64,000 nucleotides of DNA from Flavobacterium johnsoniae (GTDB lineage: Bacteria > Bacteroidota > Bacteroidia > Flavobacteriales > Flavobacteriaceae): NCBI RefSeq assembly GCF_001879205.1, contig NZ_MLFK01000009.1, positions 248,001 through 312,000 on the forward strand, written 5' to 3'. Below the pieces are notes generated by a model, which ran no database searches, was not told the origin of the DNA, and saw only the letters and a program-made list of their open reading frames with translations. This document shows, piece after piece, positions 53,162 through 61,584 of the stretch. The stretch's first letter is position 1; every line of letters begins with the position of its first letter. The position numbers were made by a program, and so were the translations under genes.

Positions 53162-53626
53162 ATGAATATTGATTACAAGGACACTAATTTTTTTCATACC
53201 GATTATTTATTCCGAATTCAGACCTTTGAAAAATACCTGGCCAGTTCATTGGCATCAGAGGAGCATTACGCCAATTATAAGGCAGGGCTGATACCTAATA
53301 TTTTTTACGCACATAACCTGCCGGCAGTTTTAGGTTTGTTCAGAAAGGAGTTTCTTGATGTTAAGGCTGGAATAGAAAGGTACGAAAAGGATAATAACAA
53401 TGATTTTCCAATGTTGAAATCCTTTATCAATACCGAGAGAAATTTACGAACTGTTTTCGAGGATAGCCAACGGAAGGATTACACAGCACTTTTGGAGCGG
53501 TCATTTGACAATCAGAAAACAGATGCGAATGGCGCGGCAGTCAGCCGTTTCTTTTTAGCAACGCCAATATTGGAGACTTATATATTTCAGGTAGAAAAAG
53601 TATTTGGGAAAGGTATACTGGATTGA
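53162..53626 (+). CDS. 154-aa hypothetical protein
   Basis: MNIDYKDTNFFHTDYLFRIQ to QVEKVFGKGILD, mostly helical with many aromatic and charged residues. No family recognised. The ATG follows an A/T-rich leader. First of three plus-strand genes (with 53695 and 54166). Confidence 0.6.
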   Translation: MNIDYKDTNFFHTDYLFRIQTFEKYLASSLASEEHYANYKAGLIPNIFYAHNLPAVLGLFRKEFLDVKAGIERYEKDNNNDFPMLKSFINTERNLRTVFEDSQRKDYTALLERSFDNQKTDANGAAVSRFFLATPILETYIFQVEKVFGKGILD

Positions 53627-53694
53627 TTTTAATGATTATTTAAATTCTTCCAGCAGATATTCTGCTGTTTTGCAATCTCATAATTGATCGTGTT

Positions 53695-54087
53695 ATGGAG
53701 CTACATTTTGAAGATTTTGCGCTCACCATTAAAGCTGCTGATTTGGTGGTCCCGTATCATTTGATGGACGAGCCATTGTTTTTGACGGTTCGTTCTCAGT
53801 TGACCGATTTGTTAGCTAACAAGAAAACAGAAATTTTCTACTTTGGTCTGGCTCCTGACAATACAGCAGATGGGCATGATGAACTTTTGGAAAATGGGGT
53901 TTTCTACCGCATTATCGGGTTCGAGAAGAATCTAGGGATAGCTTTGGAAAGTTCCGCTGAAGAGATACTGCATGCTTTCCATTACCTGGTTAGTAACTTC
54001 CAGCCCAGATGGAGCACAATCTTTGTCGAGCAGAGTCCGAGCAAAAAAGAGGTTACAATTGAACTTATGTATCAGGAGGTGTTTTGA
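53695..54087 (+). CDS. 130-aa hypothetical protein
   Basis: MELHFEDFALTIKAADLVVP to EVTIELMYQEVF. Alpha/beta, with TEIFYFGLAPDNTADGHDEL. No family recognised. 68 bp after the previous gene and before the DUF1810 gene, on the same strand. Confidence 0.6.
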   Translation: MELHFEDFALTIKAADLVVPYHLMDEPLFLTVRSQLTDLLANKKTEIFYFGLAPDNTADGHDELLENGVFYRIIGFEKNLGIALESSAEEILHAFHYLVSNFQPRWSTIFVEQSPSKKEVTIELMYQEVF

Positions 54088-54165
54088 AAGATCCTTTTGC
54101 AGGTTCCAGGATTTTTTTTGATCTAGTTGCACTGCAAGACACGAATAAACCTTAAACAACCCCTT

Positions 54166-54597
54166 ATGAATCCAGATGACGGTATAGAAAGATTTGTTGC
54201 GGCCCAGCAGTATGTTTACCTTCAGGCTTTGCATGAAATCAAAAACGGGAGGAAGCAGAGCCACTGGATGTGGTTTGTTTTTCCCCAAATCAGGGGCCTG
54301 GGTTTTACGGACTATAACGTATATTATGGAATTAAGGACCTAAAGGAAGCCGGACAGTACCTCAATGATCCGGTTCTTGGAAAACGCCTGATTGAAATTT
54401 CAGAAGCAGTTCTTTCTCTGCAGGGAAAAACAGCCCTGGAAATATTCGGCAGGCCAGACGATAGGAAACTTAAATCCTGTATGACCCTGTTTGGCCAGGT
54501 CCCAAATACAAATCCTGTTTTCCACAAAGTATTGGAAAAATATTATCTGGGGTTGAATGACGATAAAACTATCGAAATACTTTTATCTGATCAGTGA
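54166..54597 (+). CDS. DUF1810-family protein
   Basis: 143 aa from MNPDDGIERFVAAQQYVYLQ. The family signature is clear: ALHEIKNGRKQSHWMWFVFPQI, GLGFTDYNVYYGI, DPVLGKRLIEIS, DDRKLKSCMTLFG. Function unknown, though the family often sits with stress or repair genes. A 13-codon upstream extension from a TTG is less likely. The 3' end overlaps the convergent gene at 54591 by 7 bp. Confidence 0.87.
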   Translation: MNPDDGIERFVAAQQYVYLQALHEIKNGRKQSHWMWFVFPQIRGLGFTDYNVYYGIKDLKEAGQYLNDPVLGKRLIEISEAVLSLQGKTALEIFGRPDDRKLKSCMTLFGQVPNTNPVFHKVLEKYYLGLNDDKTIEILLSDQ

Positions 54598-55007
54598 TTA
54601 ATAATAGATTGCATGCTTTTCCAAAACTTATGCAAATACCGGTGAAGAAAAAACTTGTGTTCGCGTTCACTTTGCTCCGGATCTATGTAAGTTACAGTGA
54701 TGCGTTCAATAAATTGGTCAATTGCGCGCGGTCTTGATGCAATAATCTGTTCCCTTTTCGACTGGACAATTTGTTTAAATTCCTCTGCCGTAATAGTAAT
54801 TCTATGTGCAGTCAAATTGGCTTTGATCGTATTGCGTATAAAATTTAGCTCGTTTTCCTGGCAGCGCATAATATGGTTTCCATATTCCTGTTCGGGTTCA
54901 AAAAAATCATTGGGGTCGTTATACTGCGTAAATTCTGTTACGGAATTCAATTCAATTAAAAAACGCGTGTTGAAATCTTCGATTGTGACATTTTTAAAAA
55001 AGTCCAT
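54591..55007 (-). CDS. 138-aa hypothetical protein coupled to the SRAP gene
   Basis: MDFFKNVTIEDFNTRFLIEL to WKSMQSIINH. Helical, basic C-terminus. No family recognised. It overlaps the yedK gene end by 14 bp, so it is translationally coupled to it and belongs to the dinB-dnaE-yedK operon of module 2. Confidence 0.65.
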   Translation of the reverse strand: MDFFKNVTIEDFNTRFLIELNSVTEFTQYNDPNDFFEPEQEYGNHIMRCQENELNFIRNTIKANLTAHRITITAEEFKQIVQSKREQIIASRPRAIDQFIERITVTYIDPEQSEREHKFFLHRYLHKFWKSMQSIINH

Positions 55008-55674
55008 ACTGAATGTTCGGATTTAAATTAACGGCGTTTAAATTTCCTTCATATGGAAATGCAAATTCAGACATGTCAACGCTTTGGTCAAGCCAAGAGA
55101 GTTCGTCCTGTCTGCGCAGCATAATGGGCATCCTGGCATCATGTATATTTCCTGATTTTATTGATTTGCTGTTATGTACATATTTCATGATTTGGTTTCC
55201 CTCTGTGGTTACCATTGTAAAAGTATTTTTCAGTATTCCTGAATCAGGGCAGGTCCATGAAGAGTACAATCCTGCGAATGTGAATATTTCATCATCAAAA
55301 GATTTTATCTGGTATTTATCTTTTAGTTTGCCCTGCTTGTCGTGCCAGTGCCATTCATAGTAAGCCGAGGCAATTATCAGACAGCGGTTTTGGGTGATAT
55401 TCTTGTACGACTTTCTTTTGTCAATGGTCTCAATGCGTGCATTGAGCGTTTTTTTTCTATTAAATGATTGCTCCTCCGCCCACGACGGCATCAGTCCCCA
55501 GCTGTGGTCTGTTGTGATTATATTCGGAGTTGTATCAAGTATTAGTGGTATGTTGGGATGTTTGAATCCTTTAATAAAATCGGATTGCAAAAAAAACTCC
55601 TCATTATCCAGATCTGCATTAAAGCGTCGTTTGACGGATTCTATAGTCGACATTTGTTGTGTGTAATAGCACAT
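54994..55674 (-). CDS. yedK: SOS-response-associated SRAP protein (YedK/HMCES)
   Basis: 226 aa. Catalytic Cys2 directly after Met (MCYYT), Asn in LNARIET, Glu in ASAYYEWHW and His in HDARMPIML: the complete SRAP active site. The protein forms a stable covalent crosslink with abasic sites in single-stranded DNA and shields them from cleavage and mutagenic bypass. It occupies the position that alkB has in module 1, 130 bp downstream of dnaE on the same strand. Confidence 0.93.
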   Translation of the reverse strand: MCYYTQQMSTIESVKRRFNADLDNEEFFLQSDFIKGFKHPNIPLILDTTPNIITTDHSWGLMPSWAEEQSFNRKKTLNARIETIDKRKSYKNITQNRCLIIASAYYEWHWHDKQGKLKDKYQIKSFDDEIFTFAGLYSSWTCPDSGILKNTFTMVTTEGNQIMKYVHNSKSIKSGNIHDARMPIMLRRQDELSWLDQSVDMSEFAFPYEGNLNAVNLNPNIQYGLF

Positions 55675-55804
55675 AGGCGGTGTTTTAAATACAAGTTTCT
55701 TTATACTTTATCTTTGAATCCTCGCCATGCATTTCATGGCGGTCTCCTATCAAATTTAATGATTTATTTTTCAAATTGCCAGAGCAGTTCCTAAAAAAAA
55801 GAGG

Positions 55805-58800
55805 CTATGTTTTCATCTTATGCCTTGGCAGGTTGATCTCATGCGCCTGCGGATACGGCTGGCGCTCTGTGGTGCTCACGTCCTCCCGTATGAGCGCCTG
55901 GGTCCTGTACTGGTCTTTTGCGTCCATATAGCGTGGGTCCTTCATAAAAGGCATCTTGGCCATCTTATGAATGGTTATGGTGGGGAAGTGGTAGTCGATC
56001 TCCACTATTCCCATCAAAAGATAACAGCCGCCTCCCTGGAAGGGATAATTGGCAAGGCTGTCGGGAAAATGCGCCGTATCGAAGTACGCCCCTTCATTAT
56101 CGATCCATGTCCCGAAATACATATTGCCCCTTTTGGTAGGCACCTGTTTGGTCGATACCAGATAGGCCAGCATGCGCACCTGTTTCTTATGGCAGAAGGG
56201 CAGGTCCCGGACCTTTATATCGCCGCGGTGGCTTGTCTGCAGCAGGTCAAATACGGTGCAAGACACCGGAAAGCTCAGCAGCTCGATCTCGTCAAAGGCA
56301 TCTTCAAAGACGGACCTTTCCAGCGTAGGTAATTTATACTGTTTGGTGGGCTCCTGGATCAGCAGCGGCGCGCGGTTCTCAGGCTTGAAATTGTTTAAAA
56401 GTACGCTGGCGGTAACCAGAAGCTCGTTTTTGTTTTTGCCCGTAAAGCGGAAGGCACCGGTAAAAATCAGGCTCTTCACGCTTTCGATCCCCATAGGTAC
56501 GCGGTTGATAAAATCCTCCAGCGAAAGATAGTCGCCGGCCCTTTTTCTGTCCGCTACGATAAACTGCGCCATTTCGATCTTCATTGCCTTGATATGCATA
56601 AAGCCAAGGTAAAGGTCATTGCCATACAGCGCCGCTGAACAAAGGCTGTTGTTCACGCAGGGATTATGGATAACCGCCCCTGCCATCCTGGCCTCGTGTA
56701 TATAGACCTCGATCCTGTAAAACCCGCCTTCGTTATTGATGGCAGCGACCATGAATTCGATTGGAAAATGCACTTTGAGGTACAGGCTCTGGTAGCTTTC
56801 CACGGCATAGGAGGCCGAGTGCGCCTTGCAGAAGGAGTATCCGGCAAATGATTCGATCTGGCGGTAGATTTCCTCGCTCAGGGCGACCGGGTGCCCTTTC
56901 TGGGTGGCGCAGGCAAAAAAGTTGTCCTTAACCTTCTGCAGCGCGGATTTTGAGCGTCCTTTTCCCGACATGGCGCGTCGCAGCACATCGCCGTCCGAGG
57001 CCGGAAGCCCGCCGTAGTACAGTGCAATTTTGATCACATCCTCCTGGTATACCATGATCCCGTAGGTTTCGCCGAGCTGCTCCTGAAACACGGGATGAAA
57101 ATATTCAAACTTCGATGGATGGTTATGGCGAAAAATGTATTCCTTCATCATCCCTGACTGCGCCACTCCCGGCCTAATGATAGAGGATGCTGCAACCAGC
57201 GTTTTATAGTTGTCGCATTTCAGACGCCGGAGCAGTCCGCGCATCGCCGGGCTCTCAATGTAGAAGCAGCCGATTGTTTTTCCCTGGGCAAGGTAGGAAT
57301 TAGCCGCCTGCTCATTTTTTGATATCGAGGTATCCCTGATATTGATTCGTATCCCGCGGTTCCGCTCAATGAGCCGCACGCTGTCGTCAATGGTGGCGAT
57401 CCCGCGCTGGCTCAGGATGTCAAACTTTTCAAACCCGATGGATTCGGCCACATGCATATCAAAAAGGGCAATGGGAAAACCCTTTGGGGGCATTTCCAGC
57501 GGGGTGTAGTTGGTGATGGGCTCCTCGGAGATCAGCACACCGCAGGAGTGCATGCTTCTCTGGTTGGGATATTTCTCGAGCATCATACCATAGTGCTGCA
57601 CTTCGCGGACCACGTCATTGGTGGCGTGAAGCTTCATTGGATTTTTGGCCAGCATATCAAGCTCGTCCTTCGGAAGGCCGTATACCTTACCGACCTCCCT
57701 GAAAATGGAGCGGTACTTGAACTCTACATTGGTGCCGCAGAATGCCACGTGCTCATAGGTGTAGCGGTTGAATATGTATTCGAGTATCACATCGCGGTCG
57801 CGCCAGCTCCAGTCGATGTCAAAATCCGGTGGGCTTTTGCGGTTGATGTTCAGAAAACGCTCGAAATATAGGTCCAGCTCCAGCGGGCAGATATCGGTGA
57901 TCCCAAGGCAGTAGGCAATAATGCTGTTGGCGCCGCTTCCTCTTCCCACATGAAGGAACCCCTGGCTGTTGCTAAAGCGGATGATATCGGCGGTGATCAG
58001 GAAATAACCGCTGAACTCCAGCTGGTCGATTACCTTGAGCTCTTTTTCCATGCGCTCGCGGGCCTGTATGTTTTTATTGCCGTAGCGCCACACAAGGCCC
58101 TGCCTTGCCAGGGAGGTGAGCAGCTTCATATCGCTTTTGCGGCTCGATGTGTAGTATTTTTTATTTTTCGGGGATTCAAAATCGTATACAAAATGGCAGT
58201 TGTCAATGATCTGCTGCGTATTTGAAATAATCTGCGGGTACTGCTCGTATTGCGTAAGAAGCTGTTCCAGCGGAACCATTTTATCGGTATGGGAGCAGCA
58301 GTCCTCGGGCTTTAGTCTTGTAAGGACCACGTTCTTGTCAATTGCGCAGAGGATGCGGTGCAGCTCATGTTCTTCCTTGGTGCGAAAGGTCACGGGCTGG
58401 AGCATCACCATTTTATGCTGCCTGTCTTTCCAGCTAGTCAGGATTAATTTCTGCAGCTGGTCGGGACGTATGCCGATATACTCGTTTTCCTTTAGCGTGT
58501 CCGGGGTGTTCTCGAGTGGGTAGATTACAAAGACATCCCTGAAATCTGGGGCAAAGAAGGGAAGGGGTGTTTTCTCGAAATTGTGATGGGTCAAAAAACG
58601 GTTCATCTCTGCAAGGCCCGATGCGTTTTTGGCAAGGCCGATGAAGCGGAGCTGGAACCCCGAGCGGAATTCCATGCCGACCAGGGGCTTTATGCCTGCC
58701 TGCTCGCAGCTTTTTATAAAGTCATAGATGCCCGTTACCGTGTTGATATCGGTCAGCGCCATGGCTTTGACCCCGCAGGATAGCGCCTGTGGCACAAGGT

Positions 58801-58858
58801 CCTCCAGCGGTATGGTGCCGTAGCGCAGGGAATGGAAGGAGTGGCAGTTGAGATACAT
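55805..58858 (-). CDS. DnaE-type DNA polymerase III alpha subunit, accessory/error-prone class (copy 2)
   Basis: 1017 aa, collinear with 8116-11172: PHP domain (MYLNCHSFHSLRYGTIPLED), polymerase core (GRGSGANSIIAYCLGITD, PDFDIDWSW), C-terminal end LPRHKMKT. Intact. Many third positions are G or C where copy 1 has A or T, so this copy is visibly GC-richer and may have a different history. Its start is 4 bp after the dinB stop. With dinB broken in this module, it might work with the DinB of module 1. Confidence 0.88.
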   Translation of the reverse strand: MYLNCHSFHSLRYGTIPLEDLVPQALSCGVKAMALTDINTVTGIYDFIKSCEQAGIKPLVGMEFRSGFQLRFIGLAKNASGLAEMNRFLTHHNFEKTPLPFFAPDFRDVFVIYPLENTPDTLKENEYIGIRPDQLQKLILTSWKDRQHKMVMLQPVTFRTKEEHELHRILCAIDKNVVLTRLKPEDCCSHTDKMVPLEQLLTQYEQYPQIISNTQQIIDNCHFVYDFESPKNKKYYTSSRKSDMKLLTSLARQGLVWRYGNKNIQARERMEKELKVIDQLEFSGYFLITADIIRFSNSQGFLHVGRGSGANSIIAYCLGITDICPLELDLYFERFLNINRKSPPDFDIDWSWRDRDVILEYIFNRYTYEHVAFCGTNVEFKYRSIFREVGKVYGLPKDELDMLAKNPMKLHATNDVVREVQHYGMMLEKYPNQRSMHSCGVLISEEPITNYTPLEMPPKGFPIALFDMHVAESIGFEKFDILSQRGIATIDDSVRLIERNRGIRINIRDTSISKNEQAANSYLAQGKTIGCFYIESPAMRGLLRRLKCDNYKTLVAASSIIRPGVAQSGMMKEYIFRHNHPSKFEYFHPVFQEQLGETYGIMVYQEDVIKIALYYGGLPASDGDVLRRAMSGKGRSKSALQKVKDNFFACATQKGHPVALSEEIYRQIESFAGYSFCKAHSASYAVESYQSLYLKVHFPIEFMVAAINNEGGFYRIEVYIHEARMAGAVIHNPCVNNSLCSAALYGNDLYLGFMHIKAMKIEMAQFIVADRKRAGDYLSLEDFINRVPMGIESVKSLIFTGAFRFTGKNKNELLVTASVLLNNFKPENRAPLLIQEPTKQYKLPTLERSVFEDAFDEIELLSFPVSCTVFDLLQTSHRGDIKVRDLPFCHKKQVRMLAYLVSTKQVPTKRGNMYFGTWIDNEGAYFDTAHFPDSLANYPFQGGGCYLLMGIVEIDYHFPTITIHKMAKMPFMKDPRYMDAKDQYRTQALIREDVSTTERQPYPQAHEINLPRHKMKT

Positions 58859-58862
58859 GGAA

Positions 58863-60044
58863 TCAGGGTTTGCGTTTTAGAATTTCGTTTTTGTTGTTTG
58901 GCTTGAAGGATGCGCCTGCGCAGCGCATCACCGCATCAAAGCCGTAACGGCTTTTCATTCGGTCCATCGCCTGGTAGAGGGCGAGCATTTCCTCTGTGTC
59001 CTGAAAAATATCGATCTGGTAGGTGCCGCGCGCCAGTCCGCTAAATGTCACGCCGATCAGCCGAAGGCGCATCCTGCGCTGGTAGAGTTTATCGAAAAGC
59101 CCCTGTACGGTTTCGGTCAGGATATGGTCAGCCGAGGTGTGCTGAATCTAGCACTGCCTCGTTTCGGTATCATAATTGGCATAGCGTATTTTTACCTTCA
59201 CAGTCGAAGTCAGCCAGGCCTCGGACCGCAGCTGGAAAGCGAGCTTTTCCACCATGCCCAGCAGCACCCTGTTCAGGCGGTCGAAATCGATGGTGTCCTG
59301 CCCGAAAGTGTGCTCGGTGGATATCGATTTTTTCTCCCTGTAGGGCTCCACGGGATTGTTATCGATGCCATTGGCTTTTTTCCAGAGCTCGGTCCCGTTT
59401 TTGCCCATCATGTCCTGTAGCGCCTCGGCAGGCATCTGTGAAAGCTTGCCGATGGTCCTTATCCCGATGCGCGATAGAAGCTGGAAGGTTTTCTCCCCGA
59501 CCATCGGCATTTTCTGGATCGAGAGCGGATTTAGAAAAGACTGCACCTGATGCTGGGGGATTTCCAGGTTCTGCTTCTGTTTTCCCTCGCCGGTCCCGAT
59601 CTTGGATACGGTTTTATTTATTGAAAGGGCAAAGGTGAGGGGAAGGCCGGTTTCTCTGGTGACGGTCTGTGCCAGTTCGCTGGTCCACTTGTAGCTGCCA
59701 TGGAATTTGTCCATCCCGGTGATGTCCAGATAGAACTCATCGATGCTGGCTTTCTCCACTATCGGGGCCTTTTCCTGGATGATCTCGGTGATATCACGCG
59801 AGAGTTTGGAATATAATTCCATATCGCCTTTCATAATTTTTGCCTGCGGGCAGAGCTTCATGGCCATGTGGATGGGCATGGCAGAGCGGACACCGAAGCG
59901 TCTGGCTTCATAGGAACACGAGGCCACCACGCCTCTCTCGCCTCCGCCGATAATGAGCGGTATGCCGTTTAATGCTGAATTTGTAAGCCTCTCGCAGGAC
60001 ACGAAAAACGTATTCATATCGATATGTACAACTGACCTTTCCAT
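58863..60044 (-). pseudogene. dinB: dinB (Pol IV) interrupted by an in-frame TAG at codon 299 (copy 2)
   Basis: From ATG 60044 (MERSVVHIDMNTFFVSCE) the frame is collinear with 11173-12357 until DTETRQC, then TAG (59150-59148) where copy 1 has CGG (Arg). It continues IQHTSADHILT to a TGA at 58865, 393 residues if read through. The 298-residue product has the catalytic residues (D9, SIDEF) but stops within the little-finger domain that grips DNA. Probably inactive, unless read through. Confidence 0.88.
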
Positions 60045-60106
60045 AATCTTCTGCTTTTATACAAATACAAAATTATTACAGACTGTAACAAAAATAAATA
60101 ATAATG

Positions 60107-60123
60107 TGTTCTAATTTGTAACA
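60107..60123. promoter_or_regulatory. Putative operator upstream of dinB copy 2
   Basis: TGTTC-TAATTTG-TAACA, same spacer and almost same distance (63 bp) to the dinB start as the element at 12422. The right half differs by one base, giving TGTT/AACA symmetry. It lies in a 319-bp gap between divergent genes, otherwise without genes. Confidence 0.48.
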
Positions 60124-60363
60124 AAATTGTTTAATCATTATTTTCCGACAGCCCAAATAGCCTGAAACATTGAAATTCTGTCCCAGGCGAGTATTAACAG
60201 TAAATTCAATTCATGTGTTTTTTCTTAGAATATTTTTTTTTAACTTTACTTGATTGTAACCTTGCATGGATAATTCGATCGTGTATCGATTTGCAAAAAC
60301 TTATATTCTTATATAAAGATTTGTAGATTGTAATCTTGTCTTATGCTTATAAAAAATACCACT

Positions 60364-60816
60364 ATGGCCCTGGCAGAACAAAATTCCCACAGACATATTT
60401 ATATAGCAGATGATGATGAAGATGACAGAATCTTTTTTTCAGAGGCCATGCTGGAAGTTGATCCTGATGTTATTTTAAAAGAAGCCCAGGACGGGGCTGA
60501 ACTCATGGAGATTCTCCATACGCTTTCCGATCCGCTTCCCGAAGTTATTTTCCTGGACCTGAACATGCCTAAAAAAAAAGGTTTTGACTGCCTGGAAGAA
60601 ATAAGGAAACTTAAAGGCGCCATAAGGGAGGTAAAGGTTATTATGTTTTCCACCAGCAGCGATCCGCAGGACATTGAAAAGGCAATGGAGCTTGGCGCCA
60701 GTTTTTATGCGGTAAAGCCCAGCGGCTTTGATACCCTGAAATCATTCCTTGAGCAGGTCTTACAAATGGACTGGCGCTGCCGCACTAATGACCGAGGAAA
60801 ATTTCGGTTGATCTAG
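60364..60816 (+). CDS. CheY-like single-domain receiver linked to dinB-dnaE (copy 2)
   Basis: 150 aa from MALAEQNSHRHIYIADDDED. Phospho-acceptor D65 in VIFLDLNMPKKKG; switch Ser/Thr in MFSTSSDPQ; Lys in FYAVKPSGF. Paralog of 12692. In-frame codons before 60364 are not conserved. It stops with TAG 30 bp from the convergent 71-aa-class gene. Candidate partner of the orphan PAS kinase at 47376. Confidence 0.85.
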   Translation: MALAEQNSHRHIYIADDDEDDRIFFSEAMLEVDPDVILKEAQDGAELMEILHTLSDPLPEVIFLDLNMPKKKGFDCLEEIRKLKGAIREVKVIMFSTSSDPQDIEKAMELGASFYAVKPSGFDTLKSFLEQVLQMDWRCRTNDRGKFRLI

Positions 60817-60846
60817 CGGTCAAAGGTCATTTCAATTTTCAAGGAA

Positions 60847-61065
60847 TCAGCCGTCTATTTTGTCCTTATGGTATTGGGAGAGCCATTTTTCCATTTTCAG
60901 CAGCAGCTGTATTTCTTTCGGATCCCCTGTAGGGTCTGAAAGCCCTGTAATGGTGTGGCTGTAAGTGAATTTCCTGTCCTCAAAAGAGCAGGTAAACCTC
61001 GGGAGCTCATTATGGGAGACCATCCAGCTCTCGGGGGCTATTTTTTTTATTTCAAACTTTTTCAT
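60847..61065 (-). CDS. Conserved 72-aa protein of the dinB-dnaE-receiver module (copy 2)
   Basis: MKKFEIKKIAPESWMVSHNE with TITGLSDPTGDPKEIQLLLKM and end QYHKDKIDG; paralog of 15215-15430. The DPTGDPKE turn is identical. Here it directly converges on the receiver, the probable ancestral arrangement. Function unknown. Confidence 0.72.
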   Translation of the reverse strand: MKKFEIKKIAPESWMVSHNELPRFTCSFEDRKFTYSHTITGLSDPTGDPKEIQLLLKMEKWLSQYHKDKIDG

Positions 61066-61204
61066 ATCTCATGCCCGTTCCACCGGCTGCAGCTTTATAT
61101 CTGCTTTTAAAGAGCAAAATTAGCGGTTTTATTTTTATTGTTGTCCGTTTTCGTGTTAAGTCATAGGGGTTTGAATTGCATGGCTCCTTATAATGCTTTT
61201 TTTT

Positions 61205-61313
61205 GGAGCTTTTTCCCGCTATACGTTTCACACGAGCTTTAGCGAACTGGCGAAGCAATCTTTTGTGCCGAACCCCGGCATAAAAGGATTTCCTCTGCTA
61301 TCGCGGCTAGGGG
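61205..61313 (+). repeat. Dispersed intergenic repeat, copy 9 (with 5'-arm insert)
   Basis: Insert ACACGAGCTTTAGCGAACTGG plus CGAAGC lies between CGTTTC and AATC, the same side as in copy 3. Main arms CTTTTGTGCCG / CGGCATAAAAG keep pairing through a G-T pair. End ATCGCGGCTAGGGG. It follows the 72-aa gene just as copy 3 follows the 71-aa gene. The rest of 61066-61584 shows no gene. Confidence 0.82.
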
Positions 61314-61584
61314 AGCTGTAGATTTAATTTTATTTAATGTCTATACATCACACCCAATTTTTCTATTTTTCACAATGGTAATGTTTAAGTTTATTAGATT
61401 CCATTCTCAGGATTTCTTCCTAAACTTATAGTGCAGACTTTTAAAGATTTACAGTTGAAACAACTGCTGAAAATCCTGTAAAACTCAGTGCGTATTTTGT
61501 AAGATCTTTTTTTTATATAAAACTAAATTTGATAGTTATTCAAAAGACATTTTGTACTGAAATTAATCCACAAATTCATTCTCT

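Noticed and set aside
59045..59638. 197-codon plus-strand frame opposite dinB copy 2
   Set aside because: Antisense shadow of a GC-richer dinB; Arg/Ser/Cys-rich with no homology pattern.
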